61,862 nucleotides of DNA from Mycolicibacter sinensis (GCF_001667375.1 NZ_LZIN01000048.1:1-61862), one strand, 5' to 3'; counted from the first letter of the stretch, positions 17,965 to 27,297 are shown. Notes: a model not told the origin generated them from the letters alone. Program-made: numbers and translations.

Positions 17965-18477
17965 TCAGGTGGCGTCCCCGGCGCCCAGTGAGGCGATGTC
18001 GGTCAGTTGCGCCACCACCCGGTCGGCGACCGGAGCGTCGAGGGCCACGATGTGGACCGCGCCCGCCGAGGACGCGGTGGTCACCCGGACGTTGGCCAGC
18101 CCCAGCAGTCGGTCCAGCGGCCCGCGGTAGGTGTCGACGGTCTGGATCCGCGAGATCGGCGCGATCCGGCGCTCCTGCACCAGCCACCCTGTCCGGGTGT
18201 AGACCGCCTGGTCACTGATGTCCCACCGGTGCACGCGGTATCGCCACAGCGGTGCGATCACCGCGGACACCAGCAGCCCCAGCGCGGTGACCGCCAACGC
18301 GGCGATGTGCAGCCAGGCCAGCCGCTCATCGGCGAGCGCCCAGCCCAGTTGCAGCACGGCCAGCACCAGCCAGGGCACCGCTCCGACCAGTGCCCACACC
18401 AACGGCGCACGCGAGCTCGGCGGATTGGTGGGGTCGGCCAAAGTGATCTCCCCGGGACGATGTGCGTTGGGCGCCAT
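17965..18477 (-). CDS. PH-domain membrane protein, YdbS type
   Basis: This 170-aa protein has two hydrophobic segments (ALVGAVPWLVLAVLQLGWAL and LAALAVTALGLLVSAVIAPL when aligned to the TM pair), followed by one bPH2 repeat: RWDISDQAVYTRTGWLVQER, RIAPISRIQTVDTYRGPLDR, LLGLANVRVTTAS. This is the YdbS layout. YdbS and YdbT are normally adjacent and co-transcribed. Here the MarR/F420 module at 15751-17952 separates them. It is divergent from the SDR at 18557. Confidence 0.82.
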   Translation of the reverse strand: MAPNAHRPGEITLADPTNPPSSRAPLVWALVGAVPWLVLAVLQLGWALADERLAWLHIAALAVTALGLLVSAVIAPLWRYRVHRWDISDQAVYTRTGWLVQERRIAPISRIQTVDTYRGPLDRLLGLANVRVTTASSAGAVHIVALDAPVADRVVAQLTDIASLGAGDAT

Positions 18478-18556
18478 GCAACAGAGAATGACCTAGCGTC
18501 ACGGTGCTGTCATCTCCCAACGTGCAGAACCCGCCGACGTCGGTATCGTTTCTTCA

Positions 18557-19480
18557 ATGGGCAGCCGCGACAAATGGACGGCGGAGGACGTACCCGATCA
18601 AACCGGACGCGTCGCGGTCATCACCGGCTCCAACACCGGAATCGGCTTTCACACCGCCCTGGTGCTCGCCGAGCACGGCGCCGCGGTGGTGCTGGCGGTG
18701 CGCGACCTCGATAAGGGGCGCGCGGCCGCCGAAAGCATCACCAAGGCCTGCCCGCAGGCCGCCGTCGAAGTACAGGAACTCGACCTGAGCTCGCTGGCCT
18801 CAGTCCGTGAAGCCGCCGACGCCCTGGGCGCCGCCCACTCCCGCATCGACCTGCTGATCAACAACGCCGGTGTGATGTACACCCCCAAACAGACCACGGT
18901 CGACGGTTTCGAGCTGCAGTTCGGCACCAACCATCTGGGGCATTTCGCGCTGACCGGCCTGCTGTTGCCCCGGATGATGCGGGTGAAGGGTTCCCGTGTG
19001 GTGACGGTCAGCAGCATGGCGCACCGGATCATGGCGGCGATCCACTTCGACGACCTGCAGTGGGTGCACGGCTACAACCGGATCGCCGCCTACGGGCAGT
19101 CCAAGCTGGCCAACTTGATGTTCACCTTTGAGCTGCAGCGCCGGCTGGCGGCCAAACGCAAATCCACCATCGCCGTCGCCGCGCACCCCGGCACCGCCAA
19201 TACCGAACTGACCCGCTACCTGCCGCCATTCCTGCGTCCGGCCGACCGGTTGCTGCTGCCGCTGGTCGTCCAGAGCGCCGCAATGGGGGCGCTGCCGACA
19301 CTGCGGGCCGCCACCGACACCAAGGTGGCCGGCGGTCAGTACTACGGCCCGGGCGGTCTCGGTGAGCAGCGCGGTCATCCGAAGCTGGTCGACGCCAGCA
19401 AGCAGGCTCGCGATGTCGAACTTCAGCAGCGGCTGTGGGCGGTCTCGCAGGAGCTGACAGGAATCGATTTCCCGGTGTAG
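18557..19480 (+). CDS. Short-chain dehydrogenase (Rv0439c orthologue)
   Basis: This 307-aa classical SDR has the cofactor motif TGSNTGIG at 23-30, NNAGVMY, and catalytic Tyr179 with Lys183 (AAYGQSKLAN). It resembles the retinol dehydrogenase/WW-oxidoreductase-like branch. Length and position upstream of moeA2 match Rv0439c. The gene starts a plus-strand run with moeA2 (14 bp gap). Its 3' half is duplicated as the remnant at 8081-8305 beside groEL2. The substrate is unknown. Confidence 0.9.
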   Translation: MGSRDKWTAEDVPDQTGRVAVITGSNTGIGFHTALVLAEHGAAVVLAVRDLDKGRAAAESITKACPQAAVEVQELDLSSLASVREAADALGAAHSRIDLLINNAGVMYTPKQTTVDGFELQFGTNHLGHFALTGLLLPRMMRVKGSRVVTVSSMAHRIMAAIHFDDLQWVHGYNRIAAYGQSKLANLMFTFELQRRLAAKRKSTIAVAAHPGTANTELTRYLPPFLRPADRLLLPLVVQSAAMGALPTLRAATDTKVAGGQYYGPGGLGEQRGHPKLVDASKQARDVELQQRLWAVSQELTGIDFPV

Positions 19481-19494
19481 GCCAAAATGTCGGG

Positions 19495-20712
19495 ATGCGT
19501 TCTGTCGAGGAACATCAGCGCGCTGTCGCCGACTTGATCCGTCCGCGTCCGCCGGTCACCCTTTCGCTGTCCGATGCCGAGGGGCTGGTGCTGGCCGCGG
19601 ATGTGACCGCGCCGATCTCCTTGCCGGTCTTCGACAACTCCGGCATGGACGGCTACGCCGTGCTTGCCGACGACGTAGCCGCGGCGACACCCGAGAATCC
19701 GGTGACGCTGCCGGTGACCGAGGACATTCCGGCCGGGCGCACCGACATCCCGTCACTGCAGCCCGGTACCGCACATCGCATCATGACCGGAGCACCGATC
19801 CCCTTCGGCGCCGACGGCGTGGTTCCCGTCGAGGCCACCGACGGCGGGACCGACGTGGTGGAGATCCGTGCCGCCACCGCCCGGGGACGCCACGTCCGCC
19901 GCGCCGGCGGCGACGTCGCCGAAGGTGCCACCGTGCTGTGGGCCGGCCAGCCCGTCAGTGCGCCGGCGGCCGGTTTGGCCGCGGCGCTGGGCCTGCCCGA
20001 GCTGACGGTGCGGCCCCGGCAACGGGTGCTGGTGATCTCCACCGGCACCGAACTGGTCCCGCCGGGAACCCCGCTGGCGCCCGGACAGATCTATGAGTCC
20101 AACGGGGTGATGCTGGCCGCCGCGGTGCGCGACGCCGGCGCCGAGGTGGTGGCCGCGGCGACCGTCGCCGACGACACCGCCGCGTTCACCGCGGTGCTCG
20201 ACCGCTACGGCGTGCGCGAGGGTGCGGTGGACCTGATCATCACCAGCGGCGGGGTCAGCGCGGGCGCCTACGAGGTGGTCAAGGACGTCTTCGGCCGGGA
20301 CGGCGATCAGGGTGTGGACTTCGTCAAGGTGGCGATGCAGCCCGGCATGCCGCAGGGCATTGGGAGAGTCGGCGAAGCGGCGATCATCACGCTGCCCGGC
20401 AACCCGGTCAGTGCGCAGGTCTCCTTCGAGGTGTTCGTCCGCCCCGCGCTGCGCCGCGCGATGGATCTGCCCACACCGGACCGGCCGCGCCGCACCGCCG
20501 TCCTCAGCGAGACGCTGACCTCCCCGGCCGGCCGCCGGCAGTTCCGGCGCGGCCTGCTCGACCATGACACCGGGACCGTCACCAACTACGGCCCGCCCGC
20601 CTCCCACCATCTGCGCTACCTGGCGTCGGCCAACTGCCTGCTGGACATCGCCGACGAGGTGACCGAACTCGCGATGGGCACTCCGGTCGAGGTCTGGGAC
20701 CTCACCGGGTGA
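19495..20712 (+). CDS. moeA2: Molybdopterin molybdenumtransferase MoeA2
   Basis: This 405-aa MoeA protein inserts molybdate into adenylylated molybdopterin. Visible motifs are PVFDNSGMDGYAV (about 44-56), AHRIMTGAPIPFGAD, the MPT-binding ISTGTELVPPG, ITSGGVSAGAYE and the ITLPGNPVSAQVSFEVF loop. The C-terminal MoeA domain runs from about 335. Length and neighbours match Rv0438c. It is probably co-transcribed with the upstream SDR. Confidence 0.95.
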   Translation: MRSVEEHQRAVADLIRPRPPVTLSLSDAEGLVLAADVTAPISLPVFDNSGMDGYAVLADDVAAATPENPVTLPVTEDIPAGRTDIPSLQPGTAHRIMTGAPIPFGADGVVPVEATDGGTDVVEIRAATARGRHVRRAGGDVAEGATVLWAGQPVSAPAAGLAAALGLPELTVRPRQRVLVISTGTELVPPGTPLAPGQIYESNGVMLAAAVRDAGAEVVAAATVADDTAAFTAVLDRYGVREGAVDLIITSGGVSAGAYEVVKDVFGRDGDQGVDFVKVAMQPGMPQGIGRVGEAAIITLPGNPVSAQVSFEVFVRPALRRAMDLPTPDRPRRTAVLSETLTSPAGRRQFRRGLLDHDTGTVTNYGPPASHHLRYLASANCLLDIADEVTELAMGTPVEVWDLTG

Positions 20713-20715
20713 GCC

Positions 20716-20764
20716 CGGCGGTTCGGCAAGGCTCGACGAGGGAGAGCCGAAGCTGGAACCGCCG
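20716..20764. repeat. Dispersed ~49-bp palindromic repeat, copy A
   Basis: This element between moeA2 and psd begins CGGCGGTTCGGCAAGGCTCG and ends AGCTGGAACCGCCG, with complementary ends. A second copy lies inverted at 36309-36358 upstream of def; over the shared 46 bases there are about six differences. A further half-copy (GAGCGGTTCAGCAAGGC) follows at about 20773. Confidence 0.75.
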
Positions 20765-20817
20765 CATGAGCCGAGCGGTTCAGCAAGGCCACCGCCGGCA
20801 GCTTCTAAGATGGCCGG

Positions 20818-21525
20818 ATGGCCAGACGACCCCGCCCACCGGATGATCCCGGCGGTCTGCGACACCTGATCGAGCTCGTGCGCACGACGGTGCCGCCGAT
20901 GCACCACGCCGGCGTACCGTTCGTCGCCGGCGCGCTGGGCGTGGCGGCGCTGGGCCGCAAGCAGCGCTGGCTGCGGGGCGTCGGGCTGCTGGCCGCCGGC
21001 GCCAGCGCCGGGTTCTTCCGGCATCCGCCGCGGGTGCCGCCGACCCGCCCCGGGGTGGTGGTGGCCCCCGCCGACGGCATGGTCTGTCTGGTCGACACCG
21101 CCACCCCGCCGCCCGAACTGGACCTGCCCGACACTCCGCTGCCGCGGGTCAGCATCTTCATGTCGGTGTTCGACGCGCACGTGCAGCGGGCCCCAGTCGG
21201 CGGTGAGGTGCTCGACGTGCGACACCGGGCCGGCCAGTTCGGGTCCGCGGACCGCGCCGAGGCCAGTGAAGACAACGAGCGCAACAGTGTGCGCATCCGC
21301 ACCGCCGACGGCGCCGAGGTGATCGCGGTGCAGATCGCCGGGCTGGTGGCGCGGCGCATCGTCTGCGACACCCGGCCCGGCGATCACCTGGCGATCGGTG
21401 ACACCTACGGGCTGATCCGGTTCGGATCGCGGCTGGACACCTACCTGCCGGTCGGGAGCCAGCCGCTGGTCGGCGTCGGTCAGCGCATGATCGCCGGCGA
21501 GACCGTGCTGGCCCAGCTGCCATGA
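20818..21525 (+). CDS. psd: Phosphatidylserine decarboxylase
   Basis: This 235-aa proenzyme converts phosphatidylserine to phosphatidylethanolamine at the membrane. The Gly203-Ser204 site in [10 protein letters not shown] fits self-cleavage to give the pyruvoyl alpha chain, and [18 protein letters not shown] carries the conserved His/Asp region. The N-terminal ~65 residues contain a hydrophobic segment. The stop overlaps the pssA start (ATGA at 21522-21525), so the two enzymes of the branch are translationally coupled. It is the Rv0437c orthologue by order and length. Confidence 0.96.
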   Translation: MARRPRPPDDPGGLRHLIELVRTTVPPMHHAGVPFVAGALGVAALGRKQRWLRGVGLLAAGASAGFFRHPPRVPPTRPGVVVAPADGMVCLVDTATPPPELDLPDTPLPRVSIFMSVFDAHVQRAPVGGEVLDVRHRAGQFGSADRAEASEDNERNSVRIRTADGAEVIAVQIAGLVARRIVCDTRPGDHLAIGDTYGLIRFGSRLDTYLPVGSQPLVGVGQRMIAGETVLAQLP

Positions 21526-22436
21526 CGGCCGCCCCTCATCAGGCCGTCCCAGGGTCCCGCACCCGAGGTTCGGTGGGCCTGCACATCCTGCCCAGCTCGA
21601 TGACGGTGCTGGCCATCTGCGCGGGCCTGACCTCAATCAAGTACGCGTTGGACGGTCAGCCGCACGTAGCGATGGCGCTGATCGCGGCGGCCGCCATCCT
21701 CGATGGCCTCGACGGGCGGGTGGCCCGCATCCTGGATGCCGAGTCGCGGATGGGCGCCGAGATCGATTCGCTGGCCGACGCCGTCGACTTCGGGGTGGCC
21801 CCCGCGGTGGTGATCTATGTGTCGCTGCTGTCGACGCAGCCGGCGGGCTGGATCGTGGTGCTGCTCTACGCGGTGTGCGTGGTGCTGCGGTTGGCCCGGT
21901 TCAACGCCCTGCTGGATGACGCCACCCTGCCGGCCTACACCCGCGAATTCTTCGTCGGGATGCCCGCGCCGGCCGGAGCGATCACGCTGATGGGTCTGCT
22001 GGCCGCGAAACTGCAGTTCGGCGACGGCTGGTGGACGTCGCAGTGGTTCACCTGCACCTGGGTGGTGGCCACCTCGCTGCTGCTGGTCAGTCGCATTCCG
22101 ATGCGCAAGATGCACGCGGTGTCAGTACCGCCGCACCTGGCCGCGCCGCTGTTGGCGGTGCTGGCGCTGGTGGCCGCCGCGGCGTTCCTGTTCCCCTATG
22201 TGCTGGTGCTGGTGCTGATCGTGACGTACCTGTGCACCATTCCGTTCTCGGTTCGCAGCCAGCGCTGGGTGGCCGCGCACCCGGAGACCTGGGAGCACGC
22301 CCCCCGGGAGCGCCGGGCCGCGCGCCGGGAGATCCGCCGGTCGCAGCCGAGTCGCCGCCCGGGTGTGCGGCGGGGCATCCGCCGGCCCAGCGGGCAGTCG
22401 ATGGCACGGCTGCGGCTGCGCAAGCCCGGTCGCTGA
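21522..22436 (+). CDS. pssA: CDP-diacylglycerol-serine O-phosphatidyltransferase
   Basis: This 304-aa integral membrane enzyme makes phosphatidylserine from CDP-diacylglycerol and serine, the step before Psd. The CDP-alcohol phosphotransferase motif is complete in [20 protein letters not shown] followed by [12 protein letters not shown] (DG-x2-AR-x8-G-x3-D-x3-D). Several TM helices follow up to about residue 230. The last ~50 residues are an Arg-rich cytoplasmic tail. It overlaps psd by 4 bp. It is the Rv0436c orthologue. Confidence 0.95.
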   Translation: MTAAPHQAVPGSRTRGSVGLHILPSSMTVLAICAGLTSIKYALDGQPHVAMALIAAAAILDGLDGRVARILDAESRMGAEIDSLADAVDFGVAPAVVIYVSLLSTQPAGWIVVLLYAVCVVLRLARFNALLDDATLPAYTREFFVGMPAPAGAITLMGLLAAKLQFGDGWWTSQWFTCTWVVATSLLLVSRIPMRKMHAVSVPPHLAAPLLAVLALVAAAAFLFPYVLVLVLIVTYLCTIPFSVRSQRWVAAHPETWEHAPRERRAARREIRRSQPSRRPGVRRGIRRPSGQSMARLRLRKPGR

Positions 22437-22437
22437 G

Positions 22438-23013
22438 TTACCCGGCGCAGTACTCCCGCGTCGCCGATGACAACGCCTGCCGGGAGAACTCGTCGAATCG
22501 CCGCGCCGCGCTGACGTCTCTGATGGCCGCATCGAGATGGGCGGGGCATTCCGGGGCGTGCAGCTGCTGCCACTGCAGGCCGAGCTGAGTGAGCATGACG
22601 TGGTTGAAGCCGTCGATGCGCGCCCGTGATGTCGCCAGGTCGGGTGCAGCGGCCGGAGCGCTGGCCGGGTGCAGCTTCCACTGCGCGAACCGGTAGTGCT
22701 CGAGCGCTTCGGTGGCGGCGATCTGGTCGGTGAAGATCTGGCGCACGTAGCCGGCGTCGAGGTGTTCGGTCTCGGCGGCCGATGCCAGGGAGTCCAGTTG
22801 TTGTTGCACCCGGGCTGGGTCTTCGATGCCGGCGTTGGTGCGCCATTTGATGGCCGCCACGTCGTCGCCGACCTGCAGCCGCTGGGCGGCGGCCCCGACC
22901 AACTCGGCCAGCGGGTTGGGGTTATCGGCTCCGGCGGTGGGCGGTAGCGCCAGCAGGGTGGCCGCGCAGATCGCCGACGCCGGAATGGTGCAGTATGCCG
23001 ATAATGGCCGCAT
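22438..23013 (-). CDS. Exported chorismate mutase (AroQ-gamma type)
   Basis: This 191-aa secreted all-helical chorismate mutase resembles M. tuberculosis Rv1885c. A signal peptide (AICAATLLALPPTAGA) precedes mature DNPNPLAELVGAAAQRL. Active-site helices follow: AAIKWRTNAGIEDPARVQQQ, FTDQIAATEALEHYRFAQWK. Late cysteines (APECPAHL and REYCAG) fit the disulfide of the exported class. It isomerises chorismate to prephenate outside the cytoplasm, where its purpose is unclear. Its ATG (23013) overlaps the divergent AAA gene's ATG (23012) by two bases. The gene converges on pssA with one base between the stops. It is absent from this position in M. tuberculosis. Confidence 0.88.
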   Translation of the reverse strand: MRPLSAYCTIPASAICAATLLALPPTAGADNPNPLAELVGAAAQRLQVGDDVAAIKWRTNAGIEDPARVQQQLDSLASAAETEHLDAGYVRQIFTDQIAATEALEHYRFAQWKLHPASAPAAAPDLATSRARIDGFNHVMLTQLGLQWQQLHAPECPAHLDAAIRDVSAARRFDEFSRQALSSATREYCAG

Positions 23014-25207
23014 GGGTTCTATTGAAGAGCATCGGGACGGCGATGCCTCCCGGACCTCCTCCCGCCACCTGACGCTGATCGCCCGGCTGAACACCTCGGC
23101 TGTGGATTCGCGCCGCGGTGTGGTCCGGTTGCACGCCGAAGCGATTGCCGCCCTGGGTATTCGGGAATGGGACGCGGTGTCGCTGACCGGTTCGCGCACC
23201 ACGGCAGCGGTGGCCGGATTGGCTGCGACGGGCTCGCCGGCCGGCGTGGTGCTGCTCGACGACGTGACCCTGTCCAACGCCGGTCTGCGGGACGGCACCG
23301 AGGTGGTGGTAGCAGCGGTCACGGTCTACGGCGCCCGCTCGGTGACGCTGAGCGGGTCGAAGCTGGCCTCGCAGTCGGTCTCACCGGCCACCTTGCGCCA
23401 AGCACTGCTGGGCAAGGTGCTGACCGTCGGCGACGCGGTGTCGCTGCTGCCGCGCGATCTGGGTCCGGGCACCTCGACGTCCGCGGCCACCACCGCGCTG
23501 GCCTCCGCGGTGGGGATCAGCTGGACCTCGGAACTGTTGACGGTCACCGGTGTCGACCCGGCCGGACCGGTCAGCGTGCAACCCAACTCCTCGGTGGACT
23601 GGGGCAAGGGCACCGCAGTCGCGCCGTCGAATCGGGCCGTGGCCACCGCATCCGCCCCGCTGAGCGTCGACGACCTCAAAGGCTGCGCCGCACAGGCCGA
23701 CAAGCTCACCGAGTGGCTCAAGCTGGCCCTGGACGAACCGCATCTGCTCAAGACGCTCAACGCCGGCACCAACCTCGGCGTGCTGGTGTCCGGACCGGCC
23801 GGGGTCGGCAAGTCCACGCTGGTGCGAGCGGTGTGTGGCCGCCGGCGGGTGGTCGAACTCGACGGGCCCGAGATCGGGGCGAGGGTTCCCGACGAGCGAC
23901 TGGCGGCGGTGCGCTCGGCCGTGACGGCCATCGGCGACGGCGGCGGGGTGCTGTTGATCACCGACATCGATGCGCTGCTGCCGGAGACCGCCGAGCCGGT
24001 GAGCACCCTGATCCTGGCCGAGCTGCGCAACGCCGTCGCCTCCGACGGGGTGGCGTTCATCGCCACCTCCGCGCTGCCGGATCGGGCCGACGCTCGGCTG
24101 CGCGCCCCGGAGCTGTGCGACCGGGAGCTGCGGTTGAGTCTGCCCGACGGCGCGACCCGCGCAGCACTGCTGGGCGGAATGCTGAAATCGGTGCCCAGCG
24201 ACGCCCTGGATCTGAATGAGATCGCCGATCGCACACCGGGTTTCGTGGCCACCGATCTTTCGGCTCTGGTGCGCGAAGCGGCACTGCGGGCGGCGTCGCG
24301 GGCCAGCGACACCGGCGCGGAGCCGGTGCTGACCCAGGAGGACCTGGCCGGTGCGCTCAGCGTGATCCGGCCGCTGTCCCGCTCGGCCGCCACCGAGGTC
24401 TCCGTTGGCTCGGTGACCCTCGACGACGTCGGGGACATGGAGGCCACCAAGCAGGCGCTGACCGAGGCGATCCTGTGGCCGCTGCAGCACCCCGACACCT
24501 TCACCCGCTTGGGCGTCGACCCGCCGCACGGCGTGCTGCTCTACGGCCCGCCGGGCTGCGGCAAGACCTTCGTGGTGCGTGCCCTGGCCGGATCCGGGCG
24601 GGTCAGCGTGCACGCCGTCAAAGGCGCTGAGCTGATGGACAAATGGGTGGGCAGCAGCGAACGGGCGGTGCGGGATCTGTTCCAGCGCGCTCGCGATTCC
24701 GCGCCGTCGCTGGTGTTCCTCGACGAGATCGACGCCCTGGCGCCGCGGCGCGGGCAGAGCTTCGACTCCGGGGTGACCGACCGGGTGGTGGCCGCGCTGC
24801 TCACCGAGCTCGACGGCGTCAACCCACTGCGCGACGTGGTGGTGGTCGGCGCCACCAACCGGCCGGAGCTGATCGACCCGGCCCTGACCCGGCCGGGCCG
24901 GCTGGAGAAGCTGGTGTTCGTCGAGCCACCCGACGCCGACGCGCGCCGGCAGATCCTGCGGGTGGCCGGAAAGTCCGTGCCGCTGCATGACGACGTCGAC
25001 CTCGACGCCTTGGCCGCCGACCTCGACGGCTACAGCGCCGCGGACTGCGTGGCGCTGCTGCGCGAAGCAGCTCTGACCGCGATGCGGCGCTCCATCGACG
25101 CCGCCGACGTGACGAACGCCGATATCACCGCGGCGCGTGAAAATGTCCGGCCCTCACTGGATCCCGCTCAGATCGAGACGCTGCGATCCTTCGCTGACGC
25201 GCGTTAA
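23012..25207 (+). CDS. Tandem AAA+ ATPase, CDC48/p97-like (Rv0435c orthologue)
   Basis: This 731-aa protein has an N-terminal double-psi-barrel-like domain (about 15-220) and two AAA modules. Module 1 has Walker A GPAGVGKST at 261-269 and a degenerate Walker B (LLITDIDALLPE). Module 2 has GPPGCGKT at 512-519, Walker B LVFLDEIDALAPRRG and the arginine-finger region DPALTRPGRLEK. This is the archaeal CDC48-like architecture found in actinobacteria, probably a protein unfoldase. There is no Shine-Dalgarno before ATG 23012. A GATAAT at 23000-23005, seven bases from the ATG, suggests a leaderless transcript. Confidence 0.9.
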   Translation: MGSIEEHRDGDASRTSSRHLTLIARLNTSAVDSRRGVVRLHAEAIAALGIREWDAVSLTGSRTTAAVAGLAATGSPAGVVLLDDVTLSNAGLRDGTEVVVAAVTVYGARSVTLSGSKLASQSVSPATLRQALLGKVLTVGDAVSLLPRDLGPGTSTSAATTALASAVGISWTSELLTVTGVDPAGPVSVQPNSSVDWGKGTAVAPSNRAVATASAPLSVDDLKGCAAQADKLTEWLKLALDEPHLLKTLNAGTNLGVLVSGPAGVGKSTLVRAVCGRRRVVELDGPEIGARVPDERLAAVRSAVTAIGDGGGVLLITDIDALLPETAEPVSTLILAELRNAVASDGVAFIATSALPDRADARLRAPELCDRELRLSLPDGATRAALLGGMLKSVPSDALDLNEIADRTPGFVATDLSALVREAALRAASRASDTGAEPVLTQEDLAGALSVIRPLSRSAATEVSVGSVTLDDVGDMEATKQALTEAILWPLQHPDTFTRLGVDPPHGVLLYGPPGCGKTFVVRALAGSGRVSVHAVKGAELMDKWVGSSERAVRDLFQRARDSAPSLVFLDEIDALAPRRGQSFDSGVTDRVVAALLTELDGVNPLRDVVVVGATNRPELIDPALTRPGRLEKLVFVEPPDADARRQILRVAGKSVPLHDDVDLDALAADLDGYSAADCVALLREAALTAMRRSIDAADVTNADITAARENVRPSLDPAQIETLRSFADAR

Positions 25208-25218
25208 CTCGGCCGGCG

Positions 25219-26013
25219 TTAGCAGCCCTCAGCCAACGCGGCAAGCCGGGCCAGCGAGTCCGCCAGCCGGTCCGCGGTGGTCCAGCGCGCCCGCGGGAGG
25301 CGTTTCGGATCGGTCAGCTGCGACCAGTCGTAGGTGTGGGTGACCCGGGTGTGTGCCTCGTCCAACGGCTCGAGTTCCCACCGCCATAGATGTCCCGGGG
25401 GCTGCTGGCCGGGTTCGGCCGGGAACCAGGCGATCCGGCGGCCTTCCTCGAACTCCACCACGTGGTTCTCCCGCACGACACCGAGGGTCAGCGCCATGGT
25501 GAACATCGCACCGACCGCGTGCACCCGTTGTCCGGCAGGCGCTTCGGCGAGGTTCTCGTTGCCGTCCCACCGGGGCTGCTGAGCCGGATCGGCGATCAAC
25601 TCGAAGATCCGCGCCGCCGGCGCGGCGATGTCACGGCTGGCGTGGGCGACCTTCGCCGGTGAGCCGACGCGGTGGGCGGTGCCGTCCGGGTCGACGTAGG
25701 CGAACTCCCGCAGCTGATACTCGGTGTCCACCGGCTCGACAAAACGTCCCTGCACTCCCGAGGCGGTCCACTGCGCGTAGAGCGCGTCGGCGTCGTCGAC
25801 GTAGAGATACACGCTGGAGGCGGTCCGCAGTGGATCGTGCTCGGCCCACTCTGACAGGTGCAAGGAGACCGGCCCACGTTCGACGAAGCCGTACCGGGCG
25901 GGCCCGACGTAGGCGCGAGCGACGAATCCCAGCCGGCGGTAGCGGTCCAGCGCCGCATCGAGATCTCGCACCGGAATGATCGGTGAAACCGCGGTGAATC
26001 CGATGTCTGCCAT
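25219..26013 (-). CDS. VOC (glyoxalase) domain fused to SRPBCC domain
   Basis: This 264-aa protein has two small-ligand folds. Residues 1 to about 120 form a VOC module (VSPIIPVRDLDAALDRYRRL to FAYVDPDGTAHRVG). From about 128 there is an SRPBCC/START-like module (ASRDIAAPAARIFELIADPA, W/D residues, THTYDWSQLTD near the end). SRPBCC domains bind hydrophobic ligands in a cavity; VOC domains bind metals or antibiotics. The substrate is unknown. An in-frame GTG at 26034 would add seven residues; ATG 26013 sits right before the first VOC strand. It converges on the AAA gene (11 bp gap). Confidence 0.82.
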   Translation of the reverse strand: MADIGFTAVSPIIPVRDLDAALDRYRRLGFVARAYVGPARYGFVERGPVSLHLSEWAEHDPLRTASSVYLYVDDADALYAQWTASGVQGRFVEPVDTEYQLREFAYVDPDGTAHRVGSPAKVAHASRDIAAPAARIFELIADPAQQPRWDGNENLAEAPAGQRVHAVGAMFTMALTLGVVRENHVVEFEEGRRIAWFPAEPGQQPPGHLWRWELEPLDEAHTRVTHTYDWSQLTDPKRLPRARWTTADRLADSLARLAALAEGC

Positions 26014-26197
26014 GACGAAAGCGTACGTCGACACATGGTGCCGTCATCCACACGAAGTCCGCTCCCCCGGCCCCGATAGCGTCGACGCTATCCGATTCGG
26101 CGACATTCACCACCCGCCCACCGGCAACTTGTGGGGCCCTTGGGAAACCTGTTGCGCCCCGGTTGGGTTCCGCGGCAAACGCGGGATAGTCAGCGGC

Positions 26198-26710
26198 ATG
26201 ACTGAGAACCCCTTTCCCGACGTGCGGTGGGGCCGCGACCCCGGAACGCGGGCGCGGCGAGTGATCGGGGCGGTCGCGGGATCGAAACCCGGCGCCTGGT
26301 TCATCCGCCGATGCACGCCGCTGGACCGCTGGCTGCTCGACCGCAGCGGCGGCCGGTTCACCATCTTGGGACCGATGGCCGTCCCGTTGCTGCTGCTCAC
26401 CACCACCGGCCGCAAATCCGGTCAGCGTCGCCAGATCCCGCTGGCGTATATGCGTGACGGGGACCGGCTGTTCCTGGTGGGCAGCAACTTCGGACAAGCG
26501 CACCATCCGGCATGGGCGTTGAATCTCGTCGCCGACCCCAACGCGTGGGTCACGATGGGCGGCAAGGAGTTTCCGGTGCTGGCCACCGAGGTGGTCGGCG
26601 AGGAGCGCGACCGGATCTACCAGGAGTTCGTCGACTACATCAGCAACTACGACACCTACCGGGGCCGGTCCGGACGCGAGATCAAAATCTTTGCGCTCAC
26701 CAGCCGCTAA
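26198..26710 (+). CDS. Deazaflavin (F420)-dependent nitroreductase family protein (Ddn-like)
   Basis: This 170-aa protein has LLLTTTGRKSGQRRQIPLAY (the F420-phosphate-binding signature), LVGSNFGQAHHPAWALNLVA and the C-terminal EKYDTYRGRSGREI-type segment (YDTYRGRSGREIKIFAL). The family uses reduced F420 to reduce quinones, nitro compounds or aflatoxin-like molecules at the membrane. Its physiological substrate is unknown. The stop overlaps the convergent TetR gene by 4 bp. Confidence 0.9.
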   Translation: MTENPFPDVRWGRDPGTRARRVIGAVAGSKPGAWFIRRCTPLDRWLLDRSGGRFTILGPMAVPLLLLTTTGRKSGQRRQIPLAYMRDGDRLFLVGSNFGQAHHPAWALNLVADPNAWVTMGGKEFPVLATEVVGEERDRIYQEFVDYISNYDTYRGRSGREIKIFALTSR

Positions 26711-27273
26711 CGGCCCGCGGCCCTCTCGTATCCACTGGTGAGCCAGTACACCGCCCGGTCCAGGCTCGGCAGGATGTCGGTGATGGCGATCTCGCCGGCG
26801 GCGAAGCGGGCGGACAGCCCGTAAACCAGGTTCGAGATGATGACATCCAGGTCGGTGATGAAACCTTCGTCGACGTCGGAGAGCGCTGCGCGCATCGCGG
26901 GGCCCACCACGTCGAGCCCCCGGCGGACCAACGTGTCACCGCCGGGGGCAGATCGGGCCCGGACGTAGGCGGTGAGCATCGCCGGGTGCCGCTCCCACGG
27001 CTCGAAAAGGGTGCGGTACAGGCGCATCAGCGCGGTATACACCGATTCCCCGGGCGCCCGCGAATGCGAGACGACGCCCGAGTAGCGGTTCTCGGCCATC
27101 CAGGAGTCGAGGGCGGCCAGAATGAGCTCGTCACGGGTGGCATACCGCTTGTAGATGGTCGCCAGCGACACCCGGGCCCGGCGGGCGACTTCGCGGAGCT
27201 GGACCGCGTCATAGCCCCGCGTTTCAAGGATTTCGACGACGATGCCCAGGATCCGATCCTCAGAACTGTCCAT
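26707..27273 (-). CDS. TetR-family regulator of the divergent SDR operon
   Basis: This 188-aa protein has the N-terminal helix-turn-helix DAVQLREVARRARVSLATIY, then KRYATRDELI, and a ligand-binding C-terminal half ending in VIISNLVYGLSARFAAGE. It is divergent from the SDR-SDR-CMD operon with 46 bp between the starts. A perfect GTAACC-A-GGTTAC palindrome lies in that gap at 27298-27310, so it probably represses the operon and itself. Confidence 0.9.
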   Translation of the reverse strand: MDSSEDRILGIVVEILETRGYDAVQLREVARRARVSLATIYKRYATRDELILAALDSWMAENRYSGVVSHSRAPGESVYTALMRLYRTLFEPWERHPAMLTAYVRARSAPGGDTLVRRGLDVVGPAMRAALSDVDEGFITDLDVIISNLVYGLSARFAAGEIAITDILPSLDRAVYWLTSGYERAAGR

Positions 27274-27297
27274 AAATTCACCCCTTGCCGCCGACGA

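Noticed and set aside
19753..21636. 627-codon frame on the minus strand
   Set aside because: Antisense to moeA2 and psd, both of which have clear motifs on the plus strand.
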